DNA of 64,000 nucleotides from Halosegnis rubeus (GTDB taxonomy: Archaea > Halobacteriota > Halobacteria > Halobacteriales > Haloarculaceae): assembly GCF_009184545.1 (NCBI RefSeq), contig NZ_QJOW01000007.1, forward strand, positions 1-64,000. The letters run 5' to 3'. This document shows, in pieces, positions 7,961 to 16,461 of this stretch. The notes under the pieces were generated by a model. It was not told the DNA's origin, made no database searches, and was given only the letters and a program-made list of their open reading frames with translations. Both the position numbers and the translations under genes were made by a program. The stretch's first letter is position 1. Each line of letters opens with the position of its first letter.

Positions 7961-9028
7961 ATGAATGCGACAGAGATCGGGATACGACTGGCCGCGGGTG
8001 TCGGACTAATCCTGCTGAACGGGTTTTTTGTCGCCATCGAGTTCGCGCTGACGCGTGCACGACAGTTCAGCGAAGAGGAGTTCGTCGACGGGAGCGCCGC
8101 CCTCGAACGGGCGTGGGAGATGACACAGGAGCTGGAGCTGTATCTCACCACCTGCCAGGTCGGGATTACGGCCTCCTCGATCGCGGTCGGTATCGTCGCC
8201 GAGCCGGCACTCGCCGCCCTCTTCGAGCCGCTGTTCGCCGGGAGCAGACTGGCGACCATCGGCGCGGGCGCGCTCATCGGCTACTTCATCATCAACCTCG
8301 TCCACCTGACCCACGGCGAGCAGACCCCGACGTATCTCGGGGTCGAGCGGTCGCGGTTCGTCTGCCGGTGGGGCGCACGGCCGCTGCACTGGTTTTACGT
8401 GCTCATTTCGCCGATTATCACGCTCGGCGACGCCGTCGCGAAATGGACGCTGAAGCTGTTCGGCGTGGAGATGACCGGCGCGTGGCTCGAAACCGAAGAA
8501 GACGCACTGGAGTCGCGTGCCCAGCTGCGAACCCGACTCAGCGACCTGCTGGAGGAGGGTGAACTCACGCGCGAGCGCCGCGAGGAGGTTATTGGCGCAC
8601 TCGACGCCGACGAGCGACCGATTTCCGATATCCTCGTCGATCGGGCCGACATCGTGTCGCTCTCGACGACGGCCTCACCCGCGGAGAACTTCGAGCGCAT
8701 CCGAGATACGCCACACACCCGTTTCCCACTCGTGAACGGTGGCCTCGACTCCTTCGAGGGCGTCGTCTACGCGCCCTCCATTATCGACAACTACGAGGCG
8801 CTGAGAGACGGGAGCGTCCCCTTCGCCGACATCGCGGCCCCGTCGATGACCCTGCCCGCGAGCACGGCCATCAGCGACGCGTTCGACCGGTTCCAGGCCG
8901 AACAGCAGGAACTCGCGCTCGTCGTCGACGGCGACGAAGTCGTCGGCCTGCTCACCGCGACGGACGCGCTGGAGGCAATCATGGGCGATATCGAGGACCC
9001 ACTCGATTCGGAGTCGGAGGGTCAGTAG
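7961..9028 (+). CDS. CNNM/CorC-type membrane protein with CBS pair
   Basis: 355 residues. A CNNM (DUF21) transmembrane domain occupies about residues 1-190, beginning LAAGVGLILLNGFFVAIEFALTRAR, the family's hallmark first helix. A pair of CBS domains spans about 205-335 (DIVSLSTTASP ... TAISDAFDRFQAEQQELALVVDGDEVVGLLTATDAL). The CorC/HlyC C-terminal domain found in many bacterial homologues is absent. Relatives are implicated in Mg2+/Co2+ efflux, with CBS domains sensing nucleotides. The last 7 bp overlap the convergent SDR gene. Confidence 0.85.
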   Translation: MNATEIGIRLAAGVGLILLNGFFVAIEFALTRARQFSEEEFVDGSAALERAWEMTQELELYLTTCQVGITASSIAVGIVAEPALAALFEPLFAGSRLATIGAGALIGYFIINLVHLTHGEQTPTYLGVERSRFVCRWGARPLHWFYVLISPIITLGDAVAKWTLKLFGVEMTGAWLETEEDALESRAQLRTRLSDLLEEGELTRERREEVIGALDADERPISDILVDRADIVSLSTTASPAENFERIRDTPHTRFPLVNGGLDSFEGVVYAPSIIDNYEALRDGSVPFADIAAPSMTLPASTAISDAFDRFQAEQQELALVVDGDEVVGLLTATDALEAIMGDIEDPLDSESEGQ

Positions 9029-9921
9029 CCGGGGTCCATCCGCATCGTCTCGAACCCGTCGGTGAGTTCATCCCACCGGGTTTCGATTTCTTCTGGCGTC
9101 CAGCGACCCTCCGTGGCGACGTCCTTCGAGATGGTTCGCTCGCGTTCGGGGTCCGAGACGATAGAAAGGTTCCCGCCCGCGATGGCGAGAGTGACGCCGT
9201 TCACGTCCGTCGCGGCCTCGCTGGCGAGAAACACCGGGACGGCGGGCACCAACTGCGGCCCCATGGAGTCCTCGTCGACCCCCTCCATGTCAGGGAGGTC
9301 CTCGGTCATCCGGGTGAGTGCGGTCGGCCACATCGCATTGACGCGCACGTCGTACTGGTGGAGCTCTCGCGCCGCGGTGCGCATCAGTCCGAGGATGCCG
9401 GCCTTCGCCGCCGAGTAGTTCGACTGGCCCGCGTTGCCGGCGGCGACCCCGCTGGAGACGCAAGTGAGCGAGCGCTGGCGGTCGAAACCGCCCTCGGCCT
9501 TCGAGCGCTCGCGCCAGTGGCGCGACACGGCCCGGACCAGCGAGAAGTGGCCCTTCAGGTGGACGTTGACGACGGCGTCCCACTCGGCTTCGTCCATGTT
9601 GAACACCATCGAGTCCCGGAGGATACCGGCGAAGTTGATGTCGCCGTGGACGGCTCCGTACGCATCGACGGTGTCGGCGACGAGCTGTTCGGTGTATTCG
9701 AGGTCGCTCACGTCACCGAAGTGGGCCATCGCCTCGCCGCCTCGCTCCTCGATTCGTTCGACCGTCGATGCGGCCGGCTCGGGGTCCGTTCCCTCGCCGT
9801 CGACGGCCACGCCGAGGTCGTTCACCACGACCGTCGCGCCGTGGTCGGCCATCGCGACCGCCGTCTCCTCGCCTAATCCACCGCCCGCCCCGCAGACAAT
9901 CTGTACCGTGTTCTCAAGCAT
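9022..9921 (-). CDS. SDR family oxidoreductase (hydroxyacyl-CoA dehydrogenase-like)
   Basis: 299 residues from ATG 9921; a GTG one codon earlier is possible. The NAD(P) loop is CGAGGGLGEETAVAMADHG (TGxxxGxG variant). The catalytic set reads SSGVAAGNAGQSNYSAAKAG, giving Ser-Tyr-xxx-Lys. The extended NDLGVAVDGEGTDPEPA loop after the second strand is typical of SDRs related to peroxisomal multifunctional enzyme 2 and acyl-CoA-type 3-hydroxy dehydrogenases. It probably oxidises or reduces a 3-hydroxyacyl thioester. It is convergent with the CNNM gene, overlapping by 7 bp, and no other lipid gene adjoins it. Confidence 0.8.
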   Translation of the reverse strand: MLENTVQIVCGAGGGLGEETAVAMADHGATVVVNDLGVAVDGEGTDPEPAASTVERIEERGGEAMAHFGDVSDLEYTEQLVADTVDAYGAVHGDINFAGILRDSMVFNMDEAEWDAVVNVHLKGHFSLVRAVSRHWRERSKAEGGFDRQRSLTCVSSGVAAGNAGQSNYSAAKAGILGLMRTAARELHQYDVRVNAMWPTALTRMTEDLPDMEGVDEDSMGPQLVPAVPVFLASEAATDVNGVTLAIAGGNLSIVSDPERERTISKDVATEGRWTPEEIETRWDELTDGFETMRMDPGY

Positions 9922-10013
9922 CACGCACGGCTACAGAGACGGAGTATATCAGTCCCCCCGCCAGAGCCGCTCACGGCGAACAACCAGATTGGCCCTGTCG
10001 CCGGTTCGGTCAC

Positions 10014-10463
10014 CTATTCACCGGCCAGGTAGCAGACGCCGAGGAGACACAGCGCTGGGTGCGCGACGGCCACCCGTCTGCGGGCCGCAACCAATCCGAA
10101 CGCCTCGTGGAACGTCCGGTCCTCGCGGGCGGCGAGCACCGTCGCCGCGACGGCTGCACTCCGCGAGACGCCGGCGCGACAGTGGACGAGCACGCTGTCG
10201 CGTTCACGCACGAGTCGGTCGGTGGTCGCGACCGCGCGGGGGAAGTCGGCGTAGTCGGCTCCCGGACCGTCCACGAGCGGGCGATGGTGCGTCGTCGCCT
10301 CGGTCGGCTCGGGTGTCTGGGAGACGACGGCGTCGAAACCCACTGTGGCGGCAGCGCGGTTTCCAAGAAACAGTGTCTCGGTTAGTCGCCGACACTCGGG
10401 AGTCTCACTCACAGCGCCGAGCGGGCGAACAGCCAGATTGTGCGACGCGTGGCTAGTCACCAC
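10014..10463 (-). CDS. Dual-specificity protein phosphatase-like protein
   Basis: 149 residues from GTG 10463 (start uncertain; the first 15 residues are not conserved-looking). The catalytic P-loop VHCRAGVSRSAAVAA fits HCxxGxxRS of cysteine phosphatases, about residues 94-108. A likely general-acid aspartate lies in LVDGPGADYADFP. The predicted reaction is phospho-tyrosine/serine hydrolysis, in the cytosol. Substrates are unknown. It stands between two SDR genes on the same strand, 24 bp after the end of the upstream SDR, so it may be co-transcribed with it. Confidence 0.8.
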   Translation of the reverse strand: MVTSHASHNLAVRPLGAVSETPECRRLTETLFLGNRAAATVGFDAVVSQTPEPTEATTHHRPLVDGPGADYADFPRAVATTDRLVRERDSVLVHCRAGVSRSAAVAATVLAAREDRTFHEAFGLVAARRRVAVAHPALCLLGVCYLAGE

Positions 10464-10487
10464 GGGCGAACCGCGCCTGTTCGAGCG

Positions 10488-11291
10488 TTACCGATCCAGC
10501 CCGAGGTCGTTGCTCATCGAGTTGCCCGGTCGGGGAATCCCCTTCGCGGTGTAGGTCTCGCCGGCGATGAACGAGGCGGCGGGCGAGGAGAGGAAGACGG
10601 CGAGGTCTGCAATCTCCTCGGGGTAGCCGATGCGGCGGTGGGTCTGCTCGCGGTCGGGCATGTCGGACTCGTCGATACCGAGCGTCTGGGCGACGCCGGG
10701 GGTCTGGATGAGCCCGGGCGCGATGCAGTTGACGCGGACGCCGTCGTCGGACCACTCGGTCGCGAGCGTCTCGGTCAGCCGGATGATACCGGCCTTGGCC
10801 GCGCCGTAGTGGCTCTCGCCCGGAGCGGCGTGTTGGCCGTTCACCGAGGCCATGTTGATGATGACGCCCTCGCCGTCGCCGTTGCGGAGGTACTTTCCGG
10901 CGACGTTACAACAGCGGTAGGTGCCACCGAGGTTCAGGTCGGTGACGGAGTCCCAGCCGTTCTCGGAGATGTCCTCGAAGTTGGCGACGAACTCGCCGCC
11001 GGCGTTGTTGATGACCACGTCCAGTCCGCCGAGTTCGTCGGCGGCGTTCTCGAAGAAGGCCTCCACGTCGTCGCGGTCGCGCACGTCACACTCGAAGGCG
11101 ACGGCCTCGCCGGGCACGTCGGCGTCGTTGATGTCGTCGGCGACGGGACCGACGCGGTCCATCGACCGCGAGCAGATCGCCACGTCCGCGCCCGCGGCGG
11201 CGAACGTCTCTGCGATGGACTGGCCGATACCCTGTGATGCGCCCGTGATGAGGACGCGCTTGCCGTCGACGCTGAAGTCGGGTTGCTGCAT
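10488..11291 (-). CDS. SDR family oxidoreductase
   Basis: 267 residues from ATG 11291 (MQQPDFSVDGKRVLITGASQGIG), preferred over an upstream in-frame start at 11315. The features are classical: TGASQGIG cofactor loop, INNAGG after strand 4, ASVNGQ serine, and SHYGAAKAG for the Tyr-Lys pair, then VNCIAPGLIQTPG. The Arg/Ser-rich CSRSMDR after strand 2 suggests NADP(H) preference. It resembles 3-oxoacyl-ACP-reductase/gluconate-dehydrogenase-like SDRs; the substrate is undefined. The phosphatase gene follows after 24 bp. Confidence 0.82.
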   Translation of the reverse strand: MQQPDFSVDGKRVLITGASQGIGQSIAETFAAAGADVAICSRSMDRVGPVADDINDADVPGEAVAFECDVRDRDDVEAFFENAADELGGLDVVINNAGGEFVANFEDISENGWDSVTDLNLGGTYRCCNVAGKYLRNGDGEGVIINMASVNGQHAAPGESHYGAAKAGIIRLTETLATEWSDDGVRVNCIAPGLIQTPGVAQTLGIDESDMPDREQTHRRIGYPEEIADLAVFLSSPAASFIAGETYTAKGIPRPGNSMSNDLGLDR

Positions 11292-11321
11292 ACCGGAGTG
11301 GCTCGCGCGACCCACTTCGCT

Positions 11322-11528
11322 CTATCGTTCGCGTCGCTCGAGCAGGAGCACGCCCCCGAGGATTGCAAGCCCCGCTGCGAGAAAGAGCACGACGAGGACG
11401 AGGGGACCGCGGCTCCCGAGCAGGAAGGTTCGGACGGCGGCGACCGCGAGCGCGAGCGCGCCGACGAGTGCGCCGACGAGCCACCCCGACGGCGAGAACT
11501 CCTCCTCGGAGCGTCGTGGTTCGACCAT
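11322..11528 (-). CDS. Small two-helix membrane protein, 68 aa
   Basis: A charged N-terminus (MVEPRRSEEEFSPSG) is followed by two hydrophobic helices, WLVGALVGALALAVAAV and LVLVVLFLAAGLAILGGVLLL, and a positive tail (ERRER). The ATG is at 11528. The orientation predicted by charge is ambiguous. It lies 30 bp upstream of the SDR gene and may share its transcript, and is divergent from the FAH gene at 11599. No named family is recognised. Confidence 0.65.
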   Translation of the reverse strand: MVEPRRSEEEFSPSGWLVGALVGALALAVAAVRTFLLGSRGPLVLVVLFLAAGLAILGGVLLLERRER

Positions 11529-11598
11529 ACGCGAGGAAGTGGCGACAACCGTATGCCTCTGTCGGAACGCCTACCTTCCCGCTCTCGCATACGCCGGT

Positions 11599-12357
11599 AT
11601 GCGACAGCTTCGATTCCACGACCCCGACGGCGACGTTCGACTCGGTGAACTCGACGGCGACGAGGTCACTGCGTTCCCGAAACAGGCCAGTCGGCTCGAC
11701 TCGACGGCGACCTTCTCCCGCGAGGAGGTAGAGACGCTCCCCCCGTGTGAACCGTCGAAAATCGTCTGTGTCGGCCGCAACTACGCCGACCACGCCGAGG
11801 AGATGGGCAGCGACGTGCCCGACCGTCCGCTCTTCTTCCTGAAGCCGCCGAACGCGGTCGCGAGCGACGGCGACGACCTGACGCTTCCGAGCGGGAAACA
11901 GCGGCTCGACTACGAGGCCGAAATCGCGGTCGTCATCGGCGAGCGCGCGACTAACCTCGACGAGAGCGAGGCGATGGCCCACATCGCCGGCTTCACCTGC
12001 ATGAACGACGTGTCCAACCGAGACGACCAGCAGAAGGAGCAAAACTGGGTTCGCGGCAAGGCGTTCGACGACAGCGCACCCCTCGGGCCGGTGCTCGCGA
12101 CGCCCGACGAGGTGCCCGCAGATGCACGCATCCAGTGTCGCGTCAACGGCGAGACTCGACAGGACGCCACGCGTGAACACTTCATCTTCTCCGTCCCCGA
12201 ACTGCTCGCTGACATCACGAGCTACGTCACCCTCGAACCCGGCGACGTGCTCTCGACCGGGACGCCGGAGGGCGTCGGCCCGCTCGCCGACGGCGACACC
12301 GTCGAGATAAGACTGGAAGGCGTCGGCACGCTCACGAACACGGTGACGATTCCGTAG
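11599..12357 (+). CDS. Fumarylacetoacetate hydrolase family protein
   Basis: 252 residues from ATG 11599. Motifs of the FAH C-terminal hydrolase fold appear in order: CVGRNYADHAEEMG, FFLKPPNAV, LDYEAEIAVVIGERA (metal-binding Glu), TCMNDVSNRDDQ, and GDVLSTGTPEGVGPLADGD. These members act on 2-hydroxyhepta-2,4-diene-1,7-dioate-type or acylpyruvate substrates with Mg2+. The exact substrate cannot be assigned from context, as no aromatic degradation genes lie alongside. The start fits the beginning of a beta-rich N-terminal segment (RQLRFHDPDGDVRLGEL). Confidence 0.85.
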   Translation: MRQLRFHDPDGDVRLGELDGDEVTAFPKQASRLDSTATFSREEVETLPPCEPSKIVCVGRNYADHAEEMGSDVPDRPLFFLKPPNAVASDGDDLTLPSGKQRLDYEAEIAVVIGERATNLDESEAMAHIAGFTCMNDVSNRDDQQKEQNWVRGKAFDDSAPLGPVLATPDEVPADARIQCRVNGETRQDATREHFIFSVPELLADITSYVTLEPGDVLSTGTPEGVGPLADGDTVEIRLEGVGTLTNTVTIP

Positions 12358-12370
12358 CCGGCGACGAGGG

Positions 12371-12380
12371 CACTTTTATC
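12371..12380 (+). promoter_or_regulatory. TATA-like box for the DUF1648/SdpI pair
   Basis: CACTTTTATC lies about 30 bp upstream of ATG 12405. The spacing and TTTTAT core fit a haloarchaeal promoter for a leaderless transcript covering the next two membrane genes. Confidence 0.45.
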
Positions 12381-12404
12381 GCGGTCGGGAGGCGAGAGAC
12401 GGCT

Positions 12405-12815
12405 ATGGTTCGACGCTACGAGTGGGTCGTGTACGGACTGCTCACGGCGACGGCACTGCTGGGTGTCGCGTTGTGGGGCCGGCTCCCCGATTCGATGGCG
12501 ATTCACTTCTCCGGGGGCGGAGACCCCAACACCTTCGTCTCGAAGCCGGTTGGGGTGGTGCTCGCCCCGGCAATCGGTATCGGAGCCGTCATCCTGATGC
12601 AACACGGTCCCGCGGGACTGTCGAGAAGCTACGAGTCGCCGGCGATGAAGCGCGCGAGCGCGCTGTTTGCCGGCAGCGTGGTCGCGCTCGCACAACTGTA
12701 CGTGTACGCGTGGAACCTCGGCTACCGGTATCCGACGTGGATGCTCCTCACGCCGGTGTTTGCCGGTGCTGTCGTACTCATCGCCTACCGGTGGCGGACG
12801 GAGGGGATGACGTGA
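12405..12815 (+). CDS. DUF1648-type membrane protein
   Basis: 136 residues with about four transmembrane helices. The segment RLPDSMAIHFSGGGDPNTFVSKPVGV is the DUF1648 signature (P..hWn..G.pd...sk). The C-terminal helices are shortened relative to full SdpI-like proteins. DUF1648 proteins are often neighbours or N-terminal domains of SdpI immunity-like proteins. Its TGA overlaps the GTG start of the next gene (GTGA), so the two are translationally coupled. Confidence 0.72.
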   Translation: MVRRYEWVVYGLLTATALLGVALWGRLPDSMAIHFSGGGDPNTFVSKPVGVVLAPAIGIGAVILMQHGPAGLSRSYESPAMKRASALFAGSVVALAQLYVYAWNLGYRYPTWMLLTPVFAGAVVLIAYRWRTEGMT

Positions 12816-13426
12816 CCCTCCGTCGCGTCGACGGTGTCGGCGTCGGCGCGACCCTGCTGACCGCGCTCGGACTGGCAGCCGTGTATCCCCAACTGCCGGC
12901 TCGACTCGCCACCCACTGGAACCTCGCGAACGAGGTGGACAGGACGATGAGCAAACCCGTCTTCGTTGGGTTCAGCCTCGCGCTCGTCGCCGGAACGTAC
13001 GGCTTCATGCGTGTCGTGCCGCGGCTCGACCCCGACGCCGACGTGACGGACGCGCTGTACGAGACGGTGGTCGCGGTGACGGTCGTGTTCATCGTCGCCG
13101 TGAACGCCTACGTCGTCGCCGTGAATCTCGGCTCCCCGATTCCCGTCGACGTGGCGCTCCCCGTCGGGCTGGCCGGCTTGTACGCCGTCCTCGGGACGGC
13201 GATGGTACGGTTCGACGGCACGGCACACGGGACGTGGCCGACGACGCCCGAGGGTCGAACGTACGTGAACGACGTGCTCGGCAGGAGTTTCCAGCTCGCG
13301 GCGGTGCTCACGCTGGCCGCGCTCGCGTTCCCCGCCTACACGACGCCCCTCGTTGTCGGTATCACCGTGGTCGCGCCGCTGCTCGCGCTCGCGTACGCCG
13401 CGGCGACGCTGGACGAGTCGGGCTGA
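12812..13426 (+). CDS. SdpI/DUF1648 family membrane protein
   Basis: 204 residues from GTG 12812, which overlaps the stop of the preceding gene by 4 bp. The N-terminal DUF1648 portion reads YPQLPARLATHWNLANEVDRTMSKP. It is followed by about five helices and a soluble loop TWPTTPEGRTYVNDV. In Bacillus, SdpI gives immunity to a toxic peptide and senses it. No toxin gene is visible here, so only a membrane role is inferred. The paralogous pair probably arose by duplication and acts together. Confidence 0.72.
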   Translation: MTLRRVDGVGVGATLLTALGLAAVYPQLPARLATHWNLANEVDRTMSKPVFVGFSLALVAGTYGFMRVVPRLDPDADVTDALYETVVAVTVVFIVAVNAYVVAVNLGSPIPVDVALPVGLAGLYAVLGTAMVRFDGTAHGTWPTTPEGRTYVNDVLGRSFQLAAVLTLAALAFPAYTTPLVVGITVVAPLLALAYAAATLDESG

Positions 13427-13463
13427 CGGGTACCCTGAAATCCCCCGGACGAGAAGCCGACAC

Positions 13464-14815
13464 ATGAGCACCGAACGGTTCCTGTTCGTCTCCGCGGACG
13501 CCACACTGATTACCGACCTCGCGTGGCAAGTCCACGAAGAGGGCCACGACGTGAAGTACTACATCGAGGCCGACAGCGACAGAGAGATCGGCGACGGCTT
13601 CGTCCCGAAGACGGACGACTGGCGCGGCGAAGTGGAGTGGGCCGACGTGATTATCTTCGACGACATCTGGGTCGGCTCAGACATCGGAACGGGTGAACTC
13701 GCTCAGGAACTGCGCGGGCAGGGGAAGGCCGTCGTCGGTGGAACACAGAACACGGACCGGCTGGAGGAAGACCGCGGCTACGCGATGGACGTGCTCGAAT
13801 CCGAGGGCGTCAACACCGTCGAACACCACGTCTTCGAGTCGTTCGAGGCGGGGATTCACCACGTCGAGGAACACCCCGCCGCGTACGTCATCAAGCCGCT
13901 CGGCAAGGTGCAGAACGTGAAGCGACTGCTCTACGTCGGCAACGAGGACGACGGCAGCGATGTGGTCGATGTGTTGCGCGCCTACGAGAGGGCGTGGGGC
14001 CACCGGATGAAGGGGTTCCAGCTCCAGCGCAAGGTCGAGGGCGTCGAGATCGCTGTCTGTGGCTTCTTCGACGGCGAGCGGTTCATCGACCGCGTCAACT
14101 TCAACTTGAGCACAAGAAGCTGTTCCCCGGAAACATCGGTCCCTCGACCGGGGAGATGGGCACCTCGATGTTCTGGGCCGGCAAGAACGAACTGTTCGAG
14201 GAGACGCTCGGCAAACTGGAAGAGTGGCTCGCCGCAGAGGGCTACGTCGGCAGCATCGACCTCAACTGCATCGTGAACGAGACGGGTATCTACCCGCTCG
14301 AGTTCACCCCGCGGTTCGGCTACCCGACCATCGCGCTCCAAGAGGAATCACTCGAATCCGGCACCGGCGCGTTCTTTGCTGCACTCGCCCGCGGCGAGAA
14401 CCCGTCGCCCGAAGTGCACACGGGGTATCAGGTCGGCGTCCGGGTCGTCCTGCCGCCGTTCCCGTTCGACGACGAGGAGACCTACGACGAGAACTCCCGC
14501 AACGCGGCGGTGGTGTTTCAGTCGGAGTCGCGTGCGGGCATCCACCTCGAGGACACAAAACGCGTCGACGGCCAGTGGCGCGCGGCCGGCGAGAGCGGGA
14601 TGCCGCTCGTCGTCACGGGGAAAAGCGAGACGATGCAGGCCGCCCGCGAGCAGGCGTACGGGCGCGTTGAGGACGTGCTCATCCCGAACCTCTACTACCG
14701 CGACGACATCGGCGAGCGCTGGGTGGACGGCGACGGCGACAGATTGCAGGCGTGGGGGGTATCTCGGCCCGAGCGCGTGACCGCGGGAGAAACGCCTAAC
14801 TTTAGGTTCGCCTAA
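13464..14815 (+). pseudogene. ATP-grasp (PurD-like) protein, interrupted by a -1 frameshift
   Basis: Two overlapping frames together encode one ATP-grasp protein of about 450 residues. The first part, from ATG 13464, ends correctly with ERFIDRVNFN. The second frame resumes EHKKLFPGNIGPSTGEMGT. The DNA reads aacttgagcac near 14,105-14,112, where aacttcgagcac would keep one frame, so a single base is missing just after 14,107. YVIKPLGK is a plausible ATP-contacting lysine segment, and LEFTPRFGYPT matches the metal-binding region of phosphoribosylamine-glycine ligases (N/T-P/x-RFGxPE-like). It is not the canonical PurD. It is either a recent pseudogene or a sequencing error; both halves look otherwise intact. 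Confidence 0.75.
14795..14815. promoter_or_regulatory. Triple CCTAA/TTAGG half-site cluster
   Basis: CCTAA-ct-TTAGG-ttcg-CCTAA: two overlapping inverted repeats share the central TTAGG. TTAGG-N4-CCTAA resembles DtxR/IdeR-type operators (TTAGGTTAGSCTAACCTAA in bacteria). It overlaps the end of the ATP-grasp gene and ends 21 bp before the GMC oxidoreductase start (14836), where a promoter would lie. Metal-dependent control of that gene is an inference. Confidence 0.4.
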
Positions 14816-14835
14816 TCAGTAGATGTGAACGGACG

Positions 14836-16437
14836 GTGAGTGACACCGAAGTGTGTGTCGTCGGCGCGGGACCGGCCGGCGCGCTCGTGGCGAACAGGCT
14901 CGCGAGCGACGGCCACGAGGTGACGATACTGGAGGCCGGTCCACGGTTCGAGGAACGCGACACCGAGCGGATGGAACAGGCGCTGCGCCCCGGCCTGTCG
15001 GACCTCGGCGTCTGGGGGATGGGCGGCCCGCGGGACGCCTTCTCCACGACCGGGCGCTTCTACCCGCTGAACAGCACCCGCGTGAAGGGGGTCGGCGGCT
15101 CGACGAACCACTGGCAGGGGATGGTGTACCGGCTCCACGAGGCCGACTTCGCCGGCGACAACAACGGTCCGGCGTGGCCCATCTCGTACGCGGACCTCCG
15201 GCCGTACTATCTCGCCGCCGAGCGCGCTATCGGCGTCGCCGGCGATTCAGAGAACCCGTACGCGCCGCCCCGAGACGAACCGCACCCGATGGGCGCGTTT
15301 CCGCCGTCGTACTCGGATTCGCTGTTCGCCGACGCCTGCCGACAGGTCGGCGTCACGACCCACTCGGTCGGGAACGCGCGCAACTCAGAGGCGTACGACA
15401 ACCGGGCCGCGTGTGTCGGCTACGGCACCTGCAAGCCGGTGTGTCCCTCCGGCGCGCGCTACGACGCAACCCACACGATTGCGGCCGCCGAGGAACGCGG
15501 CGTCGAGGTCATCGCCGACGCGCCGGTCCAGCGACTCGACACCGACGCGTCCGGCGAGCAGGTGACCCGCGCGGTCTACGTCCGCGAGGGCAGCCAGCAG
15601 GAACTGACGGCCGACCGGTTCGTACTTGCGGCCGGCGGCATCGAGATTCCGCGACTCCTCCTGCTGTCGGCCAACGAGAGCCACCCCGACGGGCTGGCGA
15701 ACGGCTCCGGTGCCGTCGGGCGCTACTTCCACGAGCACGTCTTCGCCGGCACGGGCGGCCGCATCGACGAGCCGACCCGCCAGAACCACGTCGGCTTTAC
15801 TACCTCCGAGAGCCACCAGTTCTACGACGACCCCGGTGCTGGCACGGAGACGATACCGGCCAGCGACGAGTCGCTTGCACCGTTCAAGTTGGAGTTTCTC
15901 AACTACGGCGGCCCGTCGGGAACGGGACAGGCCATTGTCCGGCGCGCGCTTGCGGGGGACAGTTGGGGCGACGACCTGCTCGCGGAGTTACGCGAGAGCT
16001 ACGGGAATCAGTTAGCGATGGGTGGTCTCGTCGGCCAGCCACCCCGCGCCGAAAACCGCATCCGACTGGACGAGGAGACGACGGACGACCACGGGAATCC
16101 GGTTCCCGAGATCCAGTGGACGCTCGATGAACGGACGAAGCGAACGATTCGCCGCGCGACCGAAATCCAACGACACATCTTCGAGGCGTTGGGGGCGCGC
16201 ATCGAGTGGCAGACCACGCCCGAGACGACCGGCCCGGCCGCTCATCACATGGGTACCACCCGGATGAGCAGCGACCCCAAATCGGGGGTCGTCCGCCCCG
16301 ACTGCCGGACCCACGAGGTGTCGAATCTGTGGGTCGCCTCCTCGTCGGTGTTCCCCAACGGCGGGGCGTTGAATCCGACGCTCACCATCGCCGCGCTCGC
16401 GCTGTCGTGTGCAGATTCCGTCGCCGAGAGCTTGTGA
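14836..16437 (+). CDS. GMC family oxidoreductase
   Basis: 533 residues from GTG 14836. The N-terminal FAD fold begins VCVVGAGPAGALVANRLASDGHEVTILEAG. The GMC motif VGGSTNHWQGMVYRL follows, where the flavin contacts are made, then LRPYYLAAERAIGV. Four cysteines, in ACVGYGTCKPVCPSGARYD, resemble a gluconate/pyranose dehydrogenase-type cluster. The C-terminus has AHHMGTTRMSSDPKSGVV and SNLWVASSSVFPNGGALNPTLTIAALA, with the His and Asn expected at the active site. It probably oxidises a sugar or alcohol, passing electrons to an unknown acceptor. No Tat signal is seen. Confidence 0.85.
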   Translation: MSDTEVCVVGAGPAGALVANRLASDGHEVTILEAGPRFEERDTERMEQALRPGLSDLGVWGMGGPRDAFSTTGRFYPLNSTRVKGVGGSTNHWQGMVYRLHEADFAGDNNGPAWPISYADLRPYYLAAERAIGVAGDSENPYAPPRDEPHPMGAFPPSYSDSLFADACRQVGVTTHSVGNARNSEAYDNRAACVGYGTCKPVCPSGARYDATHTIAAAEERGVEVIADAPVQRLDTDASGEQVTRAVYVREGSQQELTADRFVLAAGGIEIPRLLLLSANESHPDGLANGSGAVGRYFHEHVFAGTGGRIDEPTRQNHVGFTTSESHQFYDDPGAGTETIPASDESLAPFKLEFLNYGGPSGTGQAIVRRALAGDSWGDDLLAELRESYGNQLAMGGLVGQPPRAENRIRLDEETTDDHGNPVPEIQWTLDERTKRTIRRATEIQRHIFEALGARIEWQTTPETTGPAAHHMGTTRMSSDPKSGVVRPDCRTHEVSNLWVASSSVFPNGGALNPTLTIAALALSCADSVAESL

Positions 16438-16461
16438 GAACAAAGTGAAGGCGTCAGCGGC

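Noticed and set aside
12405-13426. SdpC-type toxin/immunity locus
   Set aside because: Only the SdpI/DUF1648 membrane proteins are present; no toxin precursor is seen near them.
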